This document shows positions 15,701 through 24,493 of a DNA stretch of 64,000 nucleotides, in pieces. Made by a program: the position numbers and the translations under genes. Position 1 is the stretch's first letter. Each line of letters begins with the position of its first letter. The notes beneath the pieces were generated by a model that saw only the letters and a program-made list of their open reading frames with translations, had not been told where the DNA came from and ran no database searches. Source of the DNA: Anammoximicrobium sp964645045 (GTDB taxonomy: Bacteria > Planctomycetota > Planctomycetia > Pirellulales > Pirellulaceae); NCBI GenBank assembly GCA_964645045.1, contig CAZXYZ010000008.1, forward strand, positions 1-64,000, in the 5' to 3' direction.

Positions 15701-17032
15701 TTACCGCACGCGGCACTTGAAGCGGATGATGCCGCCCTCGCCGACCTTCAGCGGACTGCGGATTTCCCACCGCAAGACGAGTGATTCGCCGTCGTTCTGC
15801 TGCGTCCCGAATTTCGCCTCGCGGTCGCTCTGCGCCGTGTCGGGGACGTACTCCAACCGGGTCGTCAAGCTGTCCGCGATGGTCACGTTGCTCACGATTT
15901 GGTCGCCGACGTTGTCGTAACGAATCGTGAATTCGACCTCGTCGCCGGGCTGGGCGGATTTGGTCGAGGCGATCTTGACCACCCGCACCCGAGGCTTGCC
16001 CGGGGGCAAATCGTACCGATACACCGACTGCAAGCCGACGTCGTTGGTCGCAATGCTCGCCGTGACGGTGTCGATCGCGACTTGAACGGCTTGATTCTCC
16101 GACCAAACCACGGCTGCTTCCAGCCGTTCGGCCAAGCGGGCTTTCTCCGTATTGTCGAAGATGCCGCTGCGGATCAACTGAAAGTCCTCATGCGCGCTGA
16201 ACCGCGCGTCAAACTTGGCCAGTGCCTGGGCTCCGTCCATCGACTCGCCGCGTGCGCGCTCGCGGAATACTTGCGGGCCCTTGGTGCCCACGTAGCGTTC
16301 CGGCTCCACCGGCTGCAACATCGTCGTGGGCACGCCCCGATACTCCTGCGCGCCGGGCAGGATCGGCAGACTGACCCCGGCCAGCCGGTCGTGGACTTCA
16401 TGCGCCAGCACTCCGGAAACCTGCCGGACCGCCGCAAACCGCGGCGCATACAAGCACACGGAATTGGACGCTTCGACTTCGGTCCGGCCGTCCACCGTAT
16501 CGTAATGCGCGACCGTGTCCTCCTGGTCGAGTCCCCAGACGGAGCGGTCCCGCATCACTTCCACGGCAGCTCCCTGATCGCCGCCGTCGCACAGGTACTC
16601 GTTGTACGGCCAGCGGCCGACGATTCCGGGCGGCCGCCAAGGCCCGGCCGGGCCCGCGATGCCTTCCGCTCCGGGCGGACACGATGGGCATGCCGAGCAG
16701 CCTTGGGGATCGAGACCGTTGCCGGACCAGACGTTGGGTTGGCCGGTCCAGGCGGAGGCAGGCAATCCCACCGGTGCGTAGGCCGCCAGTTGGACGCCGT
16801 AGTCCGCCGGCGGATTTCCACCCGGTAGCGGCGGCGTGGGCATCGAGGGAACCCCCGCAGCCTGCGGGGCGACAGGGCCGCCAGAGTTCGCCATGTCGGC
16901 GGACCTCGGCTGCGTCAGTTGGCAAGAACAGCAAGTAGCGACCGCAATCGCGGCTACCAGGTGCGGTAGCCAGCCCCGCCGTGCGGTGAGCTGCCGATCT
17001 CCGATTTGCACGCGACATCCGGTTGGGTTCAA
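15701..17032 (-). CDS. DUF11 domain envelope protein, translationally coupled
   Basis: A 443-aa exported protein. The N-terminal hydrophobic segment LVAAIAVATCCSCQL (about residues 25-39) is a signal or lipoprotein-like sequence with several cysteines. It is followed by a Pro/Gly-rich linker with a Cys cluster (CSACPSCPPG) and, at the C-terminus, a DUF11-type beta-sandwich repeat (KSAQPGDEVEFTIRYDNVGD... VSNVTIADSLTTRLEYV). DUF11 proteins are cell-surface components in planctomycetes. The start is a TTG at 17032 whose TTGA overlaps the preceding gene's TGA, with GGGAGG eight bases upstream, so translation is coupled. It is the last gene of a three-gene envelope operon. Confidence 0.75.
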   Translation of the reverse strand: MNPTGCRVQIGDRQLTARRGWLPHLVAAIAVATCCSCQLTQPRSADMANSGGPVAPQAAGVPSMPTPPLPGGNPPADYGVQLAAYAPVGLPASAWTGQPNVWSGNGLDPQGCSACPSCPPGAEGIAGPAGPWRPPGIVGRWPYNEYLCDGGDQGAAVEVMRDRSVWGLDQEDTVAHYDTVDGRTEVEASNSVCLYAPRFAAVRQVSGVLAHEVHDRLAGVSLPILPGAQEYRGVPTTMLQPVEPERYVGTKGPQVFRERARGESMDGAQALAKFDARFSAHEDFQLIRSGIFDNTEKARLAERLEAAVVWSENQAVQVAIDTVTASIATNDVGLQSVYRYDLPPGKPRVRVVKIASTKSAQPGDEVEFTIRYDNVGDQIVSNVTIADSLTTRLEYVPDTAQSDREAKFGTQQNDGESLVLRWEIRSPLKVGEGGIIRFKCRVR

Positions 17033-17844
17033 GGGTACATCCTCCCGCGTTCCAGTCGCGGCACGGGCGGCAAGATCTCTTCCAAGCCGGCTTTCGCGTC
17101 AGGCAACGGCGCGGGTGCGGCCAGTTGCTGCAGCGGCGGGCAATCGAACAAAAAGCGTTGCAGCCGGCCGTCGTAATCCGGCGTCCGCGAGCCCATCCGC
17201 ATGATTGCCACGGGACGGCCCAAGCGGTCCGCGACCTTCAGCGGATCCTCGTCCGACCGCACTTCGTAGTAGCGTTGCTGATCCAAACTGTCGCAGACCG
17301 GTAGCGCCGACTGGGGATCTTCCAGATAGATCACGCGCGTGACCAGACGGCCGGAAAGGGCCATTTCCAATTCTTCCAAGCTGAAATGGACGGGGATCGG
17401 AAAATGGTGCTCCAATCCCTGGGGCGGATACAAACGGTTGATGACTTCGATCGTTGGAAATACCTCGTCGCCCTCGTTCCGCGGGATCCCCGTGAGTTTC
17501 AGACGATACACGGGCCCGATCAACATGCCAAACAGGGCCGGCGCCGCCCGAGGCGACTCGAACTGCCCGTCGACCGCCACCGAGACTTCCAGGCCTTCCG
17601 GCCCGCGGACTTCCAGCGGCTGGAAGTAACCCGCCAGCGGCCCGCCGCGCAACAGCTGACTGGGACCGATCGTGCCGGGGGGCAGCCGGCTGGAATGGAA
17701 GTAGTGGACCGGTTCCCGCTGAGCCAAGGCCACGCTGGCAGTGCAGACCCAGAGCAGCAGACAGCATGCCGCGCGGCCCGACGCGACTTTCGCTGCGGTC
17801 AGGCCTGCGGCGGGTTCCGGTTTCGTCATTCCGTTAAGCGACAT
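17029..17844 (-). CDS. Secreted protein, paralogue of the 17944-19113 protein
   Basis: A protein of about 271 aa with a signal peptide (hydrophobic CCLLLWVCTASVALA, cleavage before QREP). No named domain is recognised. It shares ordered motifs with the next gene: YRLKLTGIPRNEGDEVFPTI here against YRLKLTNIAGREGVELYPTL there, then FPIPVHFSLEELEMALSGRL against IPIQFTEEDFDQVLTGNF, and VTRVIYLEDP against VTKVIYLPDP. The two genes are therefore diverged duplicates. The start is uncertain: ATG 17844 or 17829 both leave a normal signal peptide, while the open frame reaches a TTG at 17916. It is probably an envelope protein. Confidence 0.7.
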   Translation of the reverse strand: MSLNGMTKPEPAAGLTAAKVASGRAACCLLLWVCTASVALAQREPVHYFHSSRLPPGTIGPSQLLRGGPLAGYFQPLEVRGPEGLEVSVAVDGQFESPRAAPALFGMLIGPVYRLKLTGIPRNEGDEVFPTIEVINRLYPPQGLEHHFPIPVHFSLEELEMALSGRLVTRVIYLEDPQSALPVCDSLDQQRYYEVRSDEDPLKVADRLGRPVAIMRMGSRTPDYDGRLQRFLFDCPPLQQLAAPAPLPDAKAGLEEILPPVPRLERGRMYP

Positions 17845-17943
17845 GCCAGTCTCGTCTTGCGGAGCATTGGTGCCCTGCGAATCGTAGGACGGATTGGTTA
17901 TCCGTCCACCCTCCAAGTCGGTAAACGATCTATCGGCACCGGC

Positions 17944-19113
17944 CTACGGCGCACACGCTTCGCCGCCGGGCAACAACTCGTGCCGCATGGAGCGAGGTTG
18001 GTCGAAGGGCAGCGACGGGTAAATCGATTGCTCGGTGATATGGACCCGGTTCGGCGCTGCCGGATAAGTGTAGCCCGGCATCTGGCGGACGCTCACGTTC
18101 ACGTGTTTGTTCGGTGCCGGGATGTGAACCTGGGTGTGGTTCCGCATCGTATGTTGACGCAGACCAGCCGGGCCTCCCATCGGAATATGCGGCGGCCCGG
18201 GCAGTCCGATCGGCGTTCCCGAGTAGGGCATGCCCCACTCCGGTGCCGTAATCCCGGCCACGTTTTGCGGCACCAGGCCGGTCGGCCCCATCGCCACGGG
18301 ATAACCGGGCATCGCGCCGGGCATCGCCCCGGCCATCTGCGGCCCGCAGTACGGGCTGGATGTCGTGTAGGAAGTCGGCATCACGGTGCCGTCGGGTTGC
18401 ATCACCGGGATCGACGGGCTGGCAGCTCCATTCGCGCCCGGCAGCTCCACGTCCTTGTTGCCCAAACGGACGACGGCCAGAATCGCACCGCGCCGGTCGG
18501 CTTCGGTGATCGGGTCGATGCCCGGATCCAGTCGCGTACTCACGAGGGTTTCGACCCCGGCCAGGGCCAGCTCCTGGAACTCCGGATCCGGTAGATAAAT
18601 GACCTTGGTGACGAAATTGCCTGTCAGAACCTGGTCGAAATCTTCTTCGGTGAATTGAATCGGAATCGCGTTGTGCGCCAGGTACGCTTCGGTGCGCGGC
18701 GTCGTCGGGCCGACCTCCAACGTCGGATACAATTCGACGCCTTCGCGGCCGGCGATGTTGGTCAGCTTCAAGCGGTAGATCGCCGCCTGCGGGAAATTCT
18801 GCCGGCCCGGCACAACCAGGGGCGTGGAGTCAAAGCCGCCTTCGCTGGCGACATCCCAACGCACCTGCATGCCTTCCGGTTTGGCAAACAGAACTTGCAC
18901 GTTCTGCTGGGCACTCGGCGGCATCATGCACATGCCCACCCCAAGCGGCGACGCTGGCGGCATCATCACACCCGGCCCGGGACCATCCACACCGGGGCCC
19001 GGGTGCATCAGGCGCTCCGCGGGTGGCAGGTTGTGCTCGATGGGCGTCACACAGCCCAGGGCTGTCAACATGGCGGCCCAACATGAGACCCACATGGCAA
19101 GTCGAATTTTCAT
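17944..19113 (-). CDS. Lipoprotein with shared paralogous domain and Met/Pro/Gly-rich tail
   Basis: A 389-aa lipoprotein. The start at 19113 is set by GGAGGGGG upstream and by the signal peptide with a clear lipobox, LTALGC (Cys20). After a Pro/Gly/Met-rich stretch, residues about 70-235 contain the domain shared with the 17029 gene (YRLKLTNIAGREGVELYPTL, IPIQFTEEDFDQVLTGNF, VTKVIYLPDP). The C-terminal third is low-complexity (MAGAMPGAMPGYPVAMGP) ending in His/Pro-rich sequence. It is the first gene of the operon leading to the secreted paralogue and the DUF11 protein. It presumably sits at the outer face of the membrane; function unknown. Confidence 0.75.
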   Translation of the reverse strand: MKIRLAMWVSCWAAMLTALGCVTPIEHNLPPAERLMHPGPGVDGPGPGVMMPPASPLGVGMCMMPPSAQQNVQVLFAKPEGMQVRWDVASEGGFDSTPLVVPGRQNFPQAAIYRLKLTNIAGREGVELYPTLEVGPTTPRTEAYLAHNAIPIQFTEEDFDQVLTGNFVTKVIYLPDPEFQELALAGVETLVSTRLDPGIDPITEADRRGAILAVVRLGNKDVELPGANGAASPSIPVMQPDGTVMPTSYTTSSPYCGPQMAGAMPGAMPGYPVAMGPTGLVPQNVAGITAPEWGMPYSGTPIGLPGPPHIPMGGPAGLRQHTMRNHTQVHIPAPNKHVNVSVRQMPGYTYPAAPNRVHITEQSIYPSLPFDQPRSMRHELLPGGEACAP

Positions 19114-19272
19114 CGTGTTCCCCCTCCGGATCAGGCACGCAGTCCGTTGCGATTTCCAGCGATTCCAGTCAGGTCGCGACCCCCCTTTGGGTCCTTCCCG
19201 ATTGGCGTGGACCAAACCCCCGAGCGACCGTACAATCGCCGCCCTACCGTCTCAGTGGCGTCGGTTCACTAG

Positions 19273-20274
19273 ATGGGTCTACGGCGGAATATGTCTACGT
19301 GGGTTAATGTTCGGCTCCAAATAATGCGTTTCTTTGGAAAAACCCGCACAATCGCACGACATGGTCGTTGTCGGCACAGATTTACGCTGGCGGTCGTGCT
19401 GGCAGCCCTAGCTGTCAGTGGTCCGCAGTTGCTTAACCAGCCTGCGCAGGCTTCCGAAATCGACACGCCGGATGGCCAGTCACTGCTGTCGCGCGCTGCC
19501 GCCCAACTGACAAGCCTGCCGGCCGTGGAGGCCAAGCTCCGGCAGAAAACACGCATGTTCGGACAAGAGGTGACCGGTTCCGGGACGTACCTGCAATCGC
19601 AGTCGCAGCGCGGCCTGCTGTTGCGGCTGGAGCTGAAGCTGCAGGTGGGCGGCCAGCAGTCATCGCTTCAGCAAGTATGTGACGGCCGGTTCTTGTGGAT
19701 CCGGCGAGATGTCGCCAGCGGTGTGTCGCTGGGACGCGTGGACATGGACCGCATCCGCGAGGCAATTCGCACTAGCGATAGGCCGACGTGGGCCGACGCG
19801 TCCAACAATTTGCTGGCCGTGGGTGGCCTGCCGCAGTTGCTCGCCGCCCTGGCCGACCATTTTCAATTCTCGACGCCTCAAGCAGTGCGGTTGGACAAAG
19901 CCGCCGTATGGGTCGTGGATGGCCGCTGGAGACCCGACAAGCTCGCCGAATTGCTGCCGGAACAGCGGGAGAGGATCGCGGCGGGGCAGCCGGCCGATCT
20001 GGCGCAGCTATCGCCCCAGCTGCCAACCGAGGTCCGGGTGGCCTTGGGGCAGAACGATCTGCTGCCGTATCGGATCGAATTTCGGCGCACGGAATCCGGC
20101 CCCAACGCGTCGGCGCGTGACGACGGAATGCGGCCGCCGATGGTCTTGCTGGAGATTCTCGAAATCCGCCGCCCCGAGGCTTTGGACGAAGGCCTGTTCT
20201 CGTATCAGCCCGGCAATCAGGAGGTCGCCGATTACACCGACCTGTACCTGCAGGCGCTCAAGCTCAGCCGGTAA
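19273..20274 (+). CDS. LolA-like periplasmic protein (putative)
   Basis: A protein of about 333 aa with a long basic N-region, a hydrophobic segment (FTLAVVLAALAVSG) and Ala-x-Ala cleavage near QASEI, so it is exported. The mature part (LLSRAAAQLTSLPAVEAKLRQ, GTYLQSQSQRGLLLRLELKL, CDGRFLWIRR) follows the order of LolA/LolB- or RseB-like lipoprotein-binding beta-barrels: helix, then beta strands describing a test for an outer-membrane carrier. Similarity is modest and by eye. It is divergent from the lipoprotein operon, which would fit envelope biogenesis. Three in-frame ATGs (19273, 19291, 19324) are possible starts; none has a good ribosome-binding site. Confidence 0.6.
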   Translation: MGLRRNMSTWVNVRLQIMRFFGKTRTIARHGRCRHRFTLAVVLAALAVSGPQLLNQPAQASEIDTPDGQSLLSRAAAQLTSLPAVEAKLRQKTRMFGQEVTGSGTYLQSQSQRGLLLRLELKLQVGGQQSSLQQVCDGRFLWIRRDVASGVSLGRVDMDRIREAIRTSDRPTWADASNNLLAVGGLPQLLAALADHFQFSTPQAVRLDKAAVWVVDGRWRPDKLAELLPEQRERIAAGQPADLAQLSPQLPTEVRVALGQNDLLPYRIEFRRTESGPNASARDDGMRPPMVLLEILEIRRPEALDEGLFSYQPGNQEVADYTDLYLQALKLSR

Positions 20275-20373
20275 GCTCCCGGGCATTCCTTTCCAGGTAG
20301 AACGGTCTTCCAAACCGTTCGGGACGGAATGCAATTCCGTCCCACAAGCACAGGCAGATCTACACTCCGGTCC

Positions 20374-21309
20374 TTACAAATGCCGGGCCGTCTGCATCAC
20401 GTAGTCGAAGATCGCCTCGGCCGACGTGTCGGTGGTTTGCATGCGGTCGACCTGGAAACCACCGTCGGCCACCGTCTGGGCCAGGACGCGAAAGAACTCG
20501 TTGGGCCGCTGCACCTGCAGCAGCACTTCGCGCTCGCCCTGCAACTGGACGGCTTGCACACAGGCCGCGCCGACCAGCCGCACGGCCAGTTCCCGCGGGC
20601 GGTCGGAGACGACGCGGACGTGCAGCGGATATTCGTCCAACAGCTCGCGGATTTCCGGCAGAGTGCCGGAAGCCAGCACGCGTCCGCGGCACAGGAACAC
20701 AACCTGCTGGGCCAATTGGTCCATCTCGTCCAGGATGTGACTGGAGACCACGATCGCCTTGCCGCGGGCCGCCAGGGCGACGAAGACTTCGACGAGTTCG
20801 GTTCGCCCCACGGGATCGACTCCGTTCAAGGGCTCGTCCAGTACCAACAGGTCCGGATCGTGGACCAGGGCTTGGGCCAATTTGATCCGTTGACGCATGC
20901 CTTTGGAATACGAGCCCAATGGCCGGTCGGCCCGGTCCGCCATGCCCACCTGTTCCAGCACCGCTTCCACGCAACGCGTCAATTCCCGCCCGGAGAACCC
21001 GTGCAGCCGGGCCATCGTCCGCACAAACCCCCGCCCGGACATGTCTTCATAAAAAGCGTCCGCATCCGGGCAGTACCCGATGTGCGATTTGGCCGCGGCC
21101 GACCAGGCATGGCGCCCACAGATGCGCACCGCTCCGAGACTCGGCCGCAGCTGACCCGTCATCAGCTTGATCAACGTGCTCTTCCCGGCTCCGTTGGGCC
21201 CGACCAGGCCCGTGATCCCCGGCGCCAAGCCCAGCGACACGTCATTCACGGCAATCACCGGCCCGTACCACTTGGAGACGCCGGCGAATTCGAGCAGCGA
21301 ATCGTTCAT
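20374..21309 (-). CDS. ABC transporter ATP-binding protein
   Basis: A 311-aa ABC ATPase with Walker A GPNGAGKST, signature YSKGMRQR, Walker B LLVLDEPLNGVD and switch histidine SSHI. The C-terminal extension of about 90 residues is typical of export-type (ABC-2) ATPases. The start at 21309 overlaps the permease stop as ATGA, so the two are translationally coupled. It is the third gene of the operon: ATPase (22315-23277), permease (21306-22181), ATPase. Confidence 0.9.
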   Translation of the reverse strand: MNDSLLEFAGVSKWYGPVIAVNDVSLGLAPGITGLVGPNGAGKSTLIKLMTGQLRPSLGAVRICGRHAWSAAAKSHIGYCPDADAFYEDMSGRGFVRTMARLHGFSGRELTRCVEAVLEQVGMADRADRPLGSYSKGMRQRIKLAQALVHDPDLLVLDEPLNGVDPVGRTELVEVFVALAARGKAIVVSSHILDEMDQLAQQVVFLCRGRVLASGTLPEIRELLDEYPLHVRVVSDRPRELAVRLVGAACVQAVQLQGEREVLLQVQRPNEFFRVLAQTVADGGFQVDRMQTTDTSAEAIFDYVMQTARHL

Positions 21310-22181
21310 GAGACCACCCTCACCGCCCGGACTCGAGGAATGACCGCCAGCACGCATACGATCCAGACGGCCAGCACAATGCAGGCGGCCGCCGGCACCA
21401 GTTGCGTGTCGTTGTCGGACAGGGCCCCAAAGCACCAACTGCCCAACAACCGCAGATCCCGCCAGAACATCAGCAACCGCCAGTGGCGATCGTCATACGT
21501 GTGCCGCAGGATCTCGCCGATCGCGGGCAGCAGGACGAAGATGCAGGCCCAGGACATGACCAGGGGTACGTTCTTGTGCAGCCAGGAGGCCAGCGTGAAC
21601 AGCAGCAGGCTGAGCGAAACGGCCATGATCGCGCCGTAGCCCAGGATGCCCAGAACGATCCGCCAGTTCTCTTGGAAATACGCGAACGAGTTGGTCAGCA
21701 GACCGTATTCGAGGAACAGAATCAGCGCCGGGATGGCCGTGGTCATGGCGACCAGCAGGCCGATCGCCAGCAGCTTGCCGATGACATAGTGCCGGCGGCC
21801 GACGGCCCGCGACAAGTAGAAGGTCAGGCCGCCCCGCTCGTAGTCGCCGCCCACCAGCAACTCGCCGGCGAAGGCCAGCACCAGCATGGTCACGGTGCCC
21901 TGCGCAAACATGAAATCGCGATAGGTCTTGCCCGCGCCCGTGACGGAAGTCAAAACCTGGTCCACGAGCCGGCCGACCGTCGGATTCTCGATACTGACCT
22001 GCGCCTTCAGGTAGATCGTGGCGAAGAAAAACAGGAAATCCAGCAGGGCCAAGCCGAGTAGCCCCCAGAACAGTTTGCGCCGCAGCACCAGCCGCAGGCC
22101 GGTCCAGGCGATGGGCCAGCAAGCCCACCACGCCGGCCGCAGCCGGCCGTGCCAGTCGCGATATCCGGATTCAAGTTCCAC
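21306..22181 (-). CDS. ABC-2 type permease
   Basis: A 291-aa integral membrane protein. Several hydrophobic helices are visible (FWGLLGLALLDFLFFFATIY, VTMLVLAFAGELLV, AIGLLVAMTTAIPALILFL, ILGYGAIMAVSLSLLLFTL, SWACIFVLLPAIGEIL, IVLAVWIVCVLAVI). The motif GGDYERGGLTFYLSRAVGRRHYVIGKLL resembles ABC-2 permease loops (quoted in parts; residues about 110-137). I chose GTG 22181 because GAGAGGGG lies upstream and the longer frame would translate the intergenic repeat at 22221-22366. The substrate is unknown. Confidence 0.8.
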   Translation of the reverse strand: MELESGYRDWHGRLRPAWWACWPIAWTGLRLVLRRKLFWGLLGLALLDFLFFFATIYLKAQVSIENPTVGRLVDQVLTSVTGAGKTYRDFMFAQGTVTMLVLAFAGELLVGGDYERGGLTFYLSRAVGRRHYVIGKLLAIGLLVAMTTAIPALILFLEYGLLTNSFAYFQENWRIVLGILGYGAIMAVSLSLLLFTLASWLHKNVPLVMSWACIFVLLPAIGEILRHTYDDRHWRLLMFWRDLRLLGSWCFGALSDNDTQLVPAAACIVLAVWIVCVLAVIPRVRAVRVVS

Positions 22182-22220
22182 GGGGCAACCCCTCTCTAAC
22201 GCAGCAACAAGCGGCAAAGC

Positions 22221-22366
22221 GAAAATCCGAATGTCGAAATGCGAAATCCGAAACAAATTCGAAATCGGAATTTCAAATGTCCAAAACGAACCGATGCGTG
22301 TTTTCGAATTTCTGTCATTGGATTTTGGGATTTGTTTCGGATTTCGGATTTCGGATTTCGGATTTA
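22221..22366. repeat. ATTTCGG-rich dispersed repeat
   Basis: GGATTTCGGATTTCGGATTT on the right and CGAAATGCGAAATCCGAAAC on the left form a loose inverted arrangement, lower in GC than its surroundings. Translated, it gives SEIRNPKSE-type peptides, a pattern I associate with planctomycete intergenic repeats. It overlaps the 3' end of the upstream ATPase gene. Confidence 0.7.
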
Positions 22367-23277
22367 GATGCGAGCATCCTCCGATACGCCATCGCAAAAT
22401 CTTCCTCGTCCGGCTCCAGGCCGGTGATCAACACGTTTTGCCGCAACGACTCGGCAAAGACATCGCATGTGGACAGCGGCTCCGGAAGCCGAATCCTGGC
22501 GGCATTCGCGCCGTCTGCCGCGTGGATTTCGACGCCTTGATGCTGCAGACCGCTCAGCAACGCGCTGGCATCGCCGCTGCAGCGGATCCGGAAACTCTTG
22601 GCCGCTGCCTGCCGGAATTCCTCAATCCGTCCCGTCCGGACGACCGTGCCGCGGTCCAGGATCACTGCCGACTGGCAGACCCGCTCGATATCGCCCAACA
22701 AGTGACTGGACAGGATCAGCGACCGGTTCGGACGCTGCGCCAGGGCGTGTAGCACGCCCAGCATCGCGGTACGGCCCTCCGGATCGAGGCCCGCGGTGGG
22801 CTCGTCCAACAGCAACACCTGCGGATCGTGGACCAGCGCGGCGGCCAGCTTCAACCGCTGTTTCATCCCAACGGAATACTGTTCCAAGTACCGGTAGCGG
22901 GCTTCTTCCAGGCCCAAGTACGAGAGCACTTCGTGCGCCCGCCGCAACGCTTGCAGCCGGGGCATGCCGCTGAGTTGTCCCGCCAAAGCCACGAACTCGA
23001 CCCCGCGCAAACCGGGCACCAGCGATCCGCGTTCCGGCATATAGCCCACGCGGCCGCGCACGCGGACTCCCGCCGTACGAACGTCAAACCCCAGGACGCG
23101 GGCTACGCCTTGCGTCGGCCGAATCAGTCCCAGCAGGATCTGCAACAAGGTCGACTTGCCGGCGCCGTTCTGCCCAACCAGCCCAATCGCCCCTGCCTCG
23201 ACCGCCAGCGACACGCCGCGCAACGCACGAACGCGGCCGTAGTCGTGGGTCACGTCGATCAGTTCAAAGAGAGGCAT
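22315..23277 (-). CDS. ABC transporter ATP-binding protein with repeat-derived C-terminus
   Basis: A 320-aa ABC ATPase: Walker A GQNGAGKST, signature YSVGMKQR, Walker B LLLDEPTAGLDPEG and SSHLL. It is the first gene of the exporter operon. The last residues (SKSEIRNPKSETNPKIQ) are encoded by the intergenic ATTTCGG repeat, so insertion of the repeat appears to have replaced the original stop and added about 17 residues. The start at 23277 lies directly next to a dispersed TGACCAATGACAACTGACC-type repeat. Confidence 0.88.
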   Translation of the reverse strand: MPLFELIDVTHDYGRVRALRGVSLAVEAGAIGLVGQNGAGKSTLLQILLGLIRPTQGVARVLGFDVRTAGVRVRGRVGYMPERGSLVPGLRGVEFVALAGQLSGMPRLQALRRAHEVLSYLGLEEARYRYLEQYSVGMKQRLKLAAALVHDPQVLLLDEPTAGLDPEGRTAMLGVLHALAQRPNRSLILSSHLLGDIERVCQSAVILDRGTVVRTGRIEEFRQAAAKSFRIRCSGDASALLSGLQHQGVEIHAADGANAARIRLPEPLSTCDVFAESLRQNVLITGLEPDEEDFAMAYRRMLASKSEIRNPKSETNPKIQ

Positions 23278-23278
23278 T

Positions 23279-23306
23279 GGTCAGTTGTCATTGGTCGGTT
23301 GTCAGT
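23279..23306. repeat. TGACCAATGACAACTGACC-type repeat (inverted copy)
   Basis: GGTCAGTTGTCATTGGTC is the reverse complement of GACCAATGACAACTGACC found at 29505-29522. Both copies abut start codons (the ABC ATPase at 23277 and nadE at 29525). Confidence 0.6.
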
Positions 23307-23315
23307 TTCCACTGG

Positions 23316-24338
23316 TCACTGACCTGTGAACTCGTTGCCGACTTTTCGGGCACGTTCCGGTTTGTCCAGATTCACGCCCAGACGTATGCCGACTTCGACC
23401 AGGATATTCCAGCCGGCGGCCATCTGAACGTATCCGGCCAGATCACCTGCATCGGGAATCCGGATCGTGGGGAATCGCGTGGGACGGCTGGCGACCGCGA
23501 TCACTTTCATCCCGATGCCTTTGACCAGCACGTCTTCAAACTTCTCCTCCGAGCCTTCGTAAGGGTCGATCCAGATCACGACCTGATCGCGGTGCATCAC
23601 CTCTTCGATCCCATGCACGGCGTACGTGCCTTCCAGGTAATCGGCGGTCTTGCGGGTGATCTCGTTCGTTTTCAGCGTCAGCTCTTCGGCCACACCTTCG
23701 TTTCGCCCGGCCCAGTACACGACGCTCGCGCCGGCGATGGCCTCGACCACTTGCGGGTCGATCGCCACCGTCAGCGCCTGGTCGAACTGCCGGCTCAGTT
23801 CGCTCAACCGCGTGGCCAATTGCCGCTGGTTGGTTGCCGCCTCCAGCAACGCCCGATAGAACAGTGCCTGTTCGACGACGCTTTTGGTCGCCGCCACGGC
23901 GCCTTCTTCGCCGCAACCGAGCACATAGCCGCGGGTGGCCAGCGATTCCAACTTGGAATTCGGGAAGGCCGTCAAACTGTACAGCTGCCGATGCCCGCGA
24001 TCCTTGAGCCTCGTGAACAACTCGATCACCTCGCGGGTCCGGCCCGAGTTGGACAGGGCAAACACGGCCCAGTCCGCCAGATCGTACTCCTGCGCCTGCC
24101 GCCCGGCTTCGGTGTGCAGCTGCAAGTTCCAGCCGCAACGCCGCGCGTGCGCGATCGCGTTCTTGGCCGGAAAGATCCGGCTCGACCCCTCGCCGGTCAT
24201 CAGCAACCGCCCCACGCCGGCAATCGCCCGGGCCGTGTCCAATGCCTGTTCAGCGTCGAACTGCTCGACGATGGCGGTGGCGGCCAACATATCGCGGACC
24301 AAACCGAATTGTGTGTACTTGTCGCTGTCGCGTCGCAT
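23316..24338 (-). CDS. SIS domain sugar-phosphate protein (GlmS isomerase-like)
   Basis: A 340-aa protein with two SIS domains, the fold that binds and isomerises phosphosugars. The first has LMTGEGSSRIFPAKNA and ALSNSGRTREVIEL (about residues 47-105), the second VVYWAGRNEGVAEELTLKTNEI and EGTYAVHGIEEVMHRDQVV. It lacks the glutamine amidotransferase domain of GlmS, so it resembles AgaS/FrlB-type deglycases or isomerases. The C-terminus NLDKPERARKVGNEFT resembles the end of the GlmS family. The specific sugar cannot be assigned. Confidence 0.85.
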   Translation of the reverse strand: MRRDSDKYTQFGLVRDMLAATAIVEQFDAEQALDTARAIAGVGRLLMTGEGSSRIFPAKNAIAHARRCGWNLQLHTEAGRQAQEYDLADWAVFALSNSGRTREVIELFTRLKDRGHRQLYSLTAFPNSKLESLATRGYVLGCGEEGAVAATKSVVEQALFYRALLEAATNQRQLATRLSELSRQFDQALTVAIDPQVVEAIAGASVVYWAGRNEGVAEELTLKTNEITRKTADYLEGTYAVHGIEEVMHRDQVVIWIDPYEGSEEKFEDVLVKGIGMKVIAVASRPTRFPTIRIPDAGDLAGYVQMAAGWNILVEVGIRLGVNLDKPERARKVGNEFTGQ

Positions 24339-24393
24339 CTTTCGTAACTCCTATGAAACAGCAAGGGACGTGGGTTAGCAGCGTTCGACAAGT

Positions 24394-24460
24394 TAGCGGA
24401 GCGGCGCAAGCCGCCCGGTTTTCCGACTGTAATACCGGACGGCTCGCGCCGTGCCGCTAC
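24394..24460. repeat. Imperfect inverted repeat (GCGGCGCAAGCCGC type)
   Basis: TTAGCGGAGCGGCGCAAGCC on the left pairs with GGCTCGCGCCGTGCCGCTAC on the right, across TTTTCCGACTGTAATA. It could be a bidirectional hairpin downstream of the GATase-like gene's stop and upstream of the SIS gene; it is also common as a planctomycete intergenic repeat. Confidence 0.55.
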
Positions 24461-24493
24461 AAAGTAAGTGGCATTGGGCTAGTGCCTTGCCCC

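Noticed and set aside
21306..22397. Longer permease start through the ATTTCGG repeat
   Set aside because: The upstream extension is repeat-encoded peptide (SEIRNPKQIPKS...) and a GTG with a good ribosome-binding site exists at 22181.
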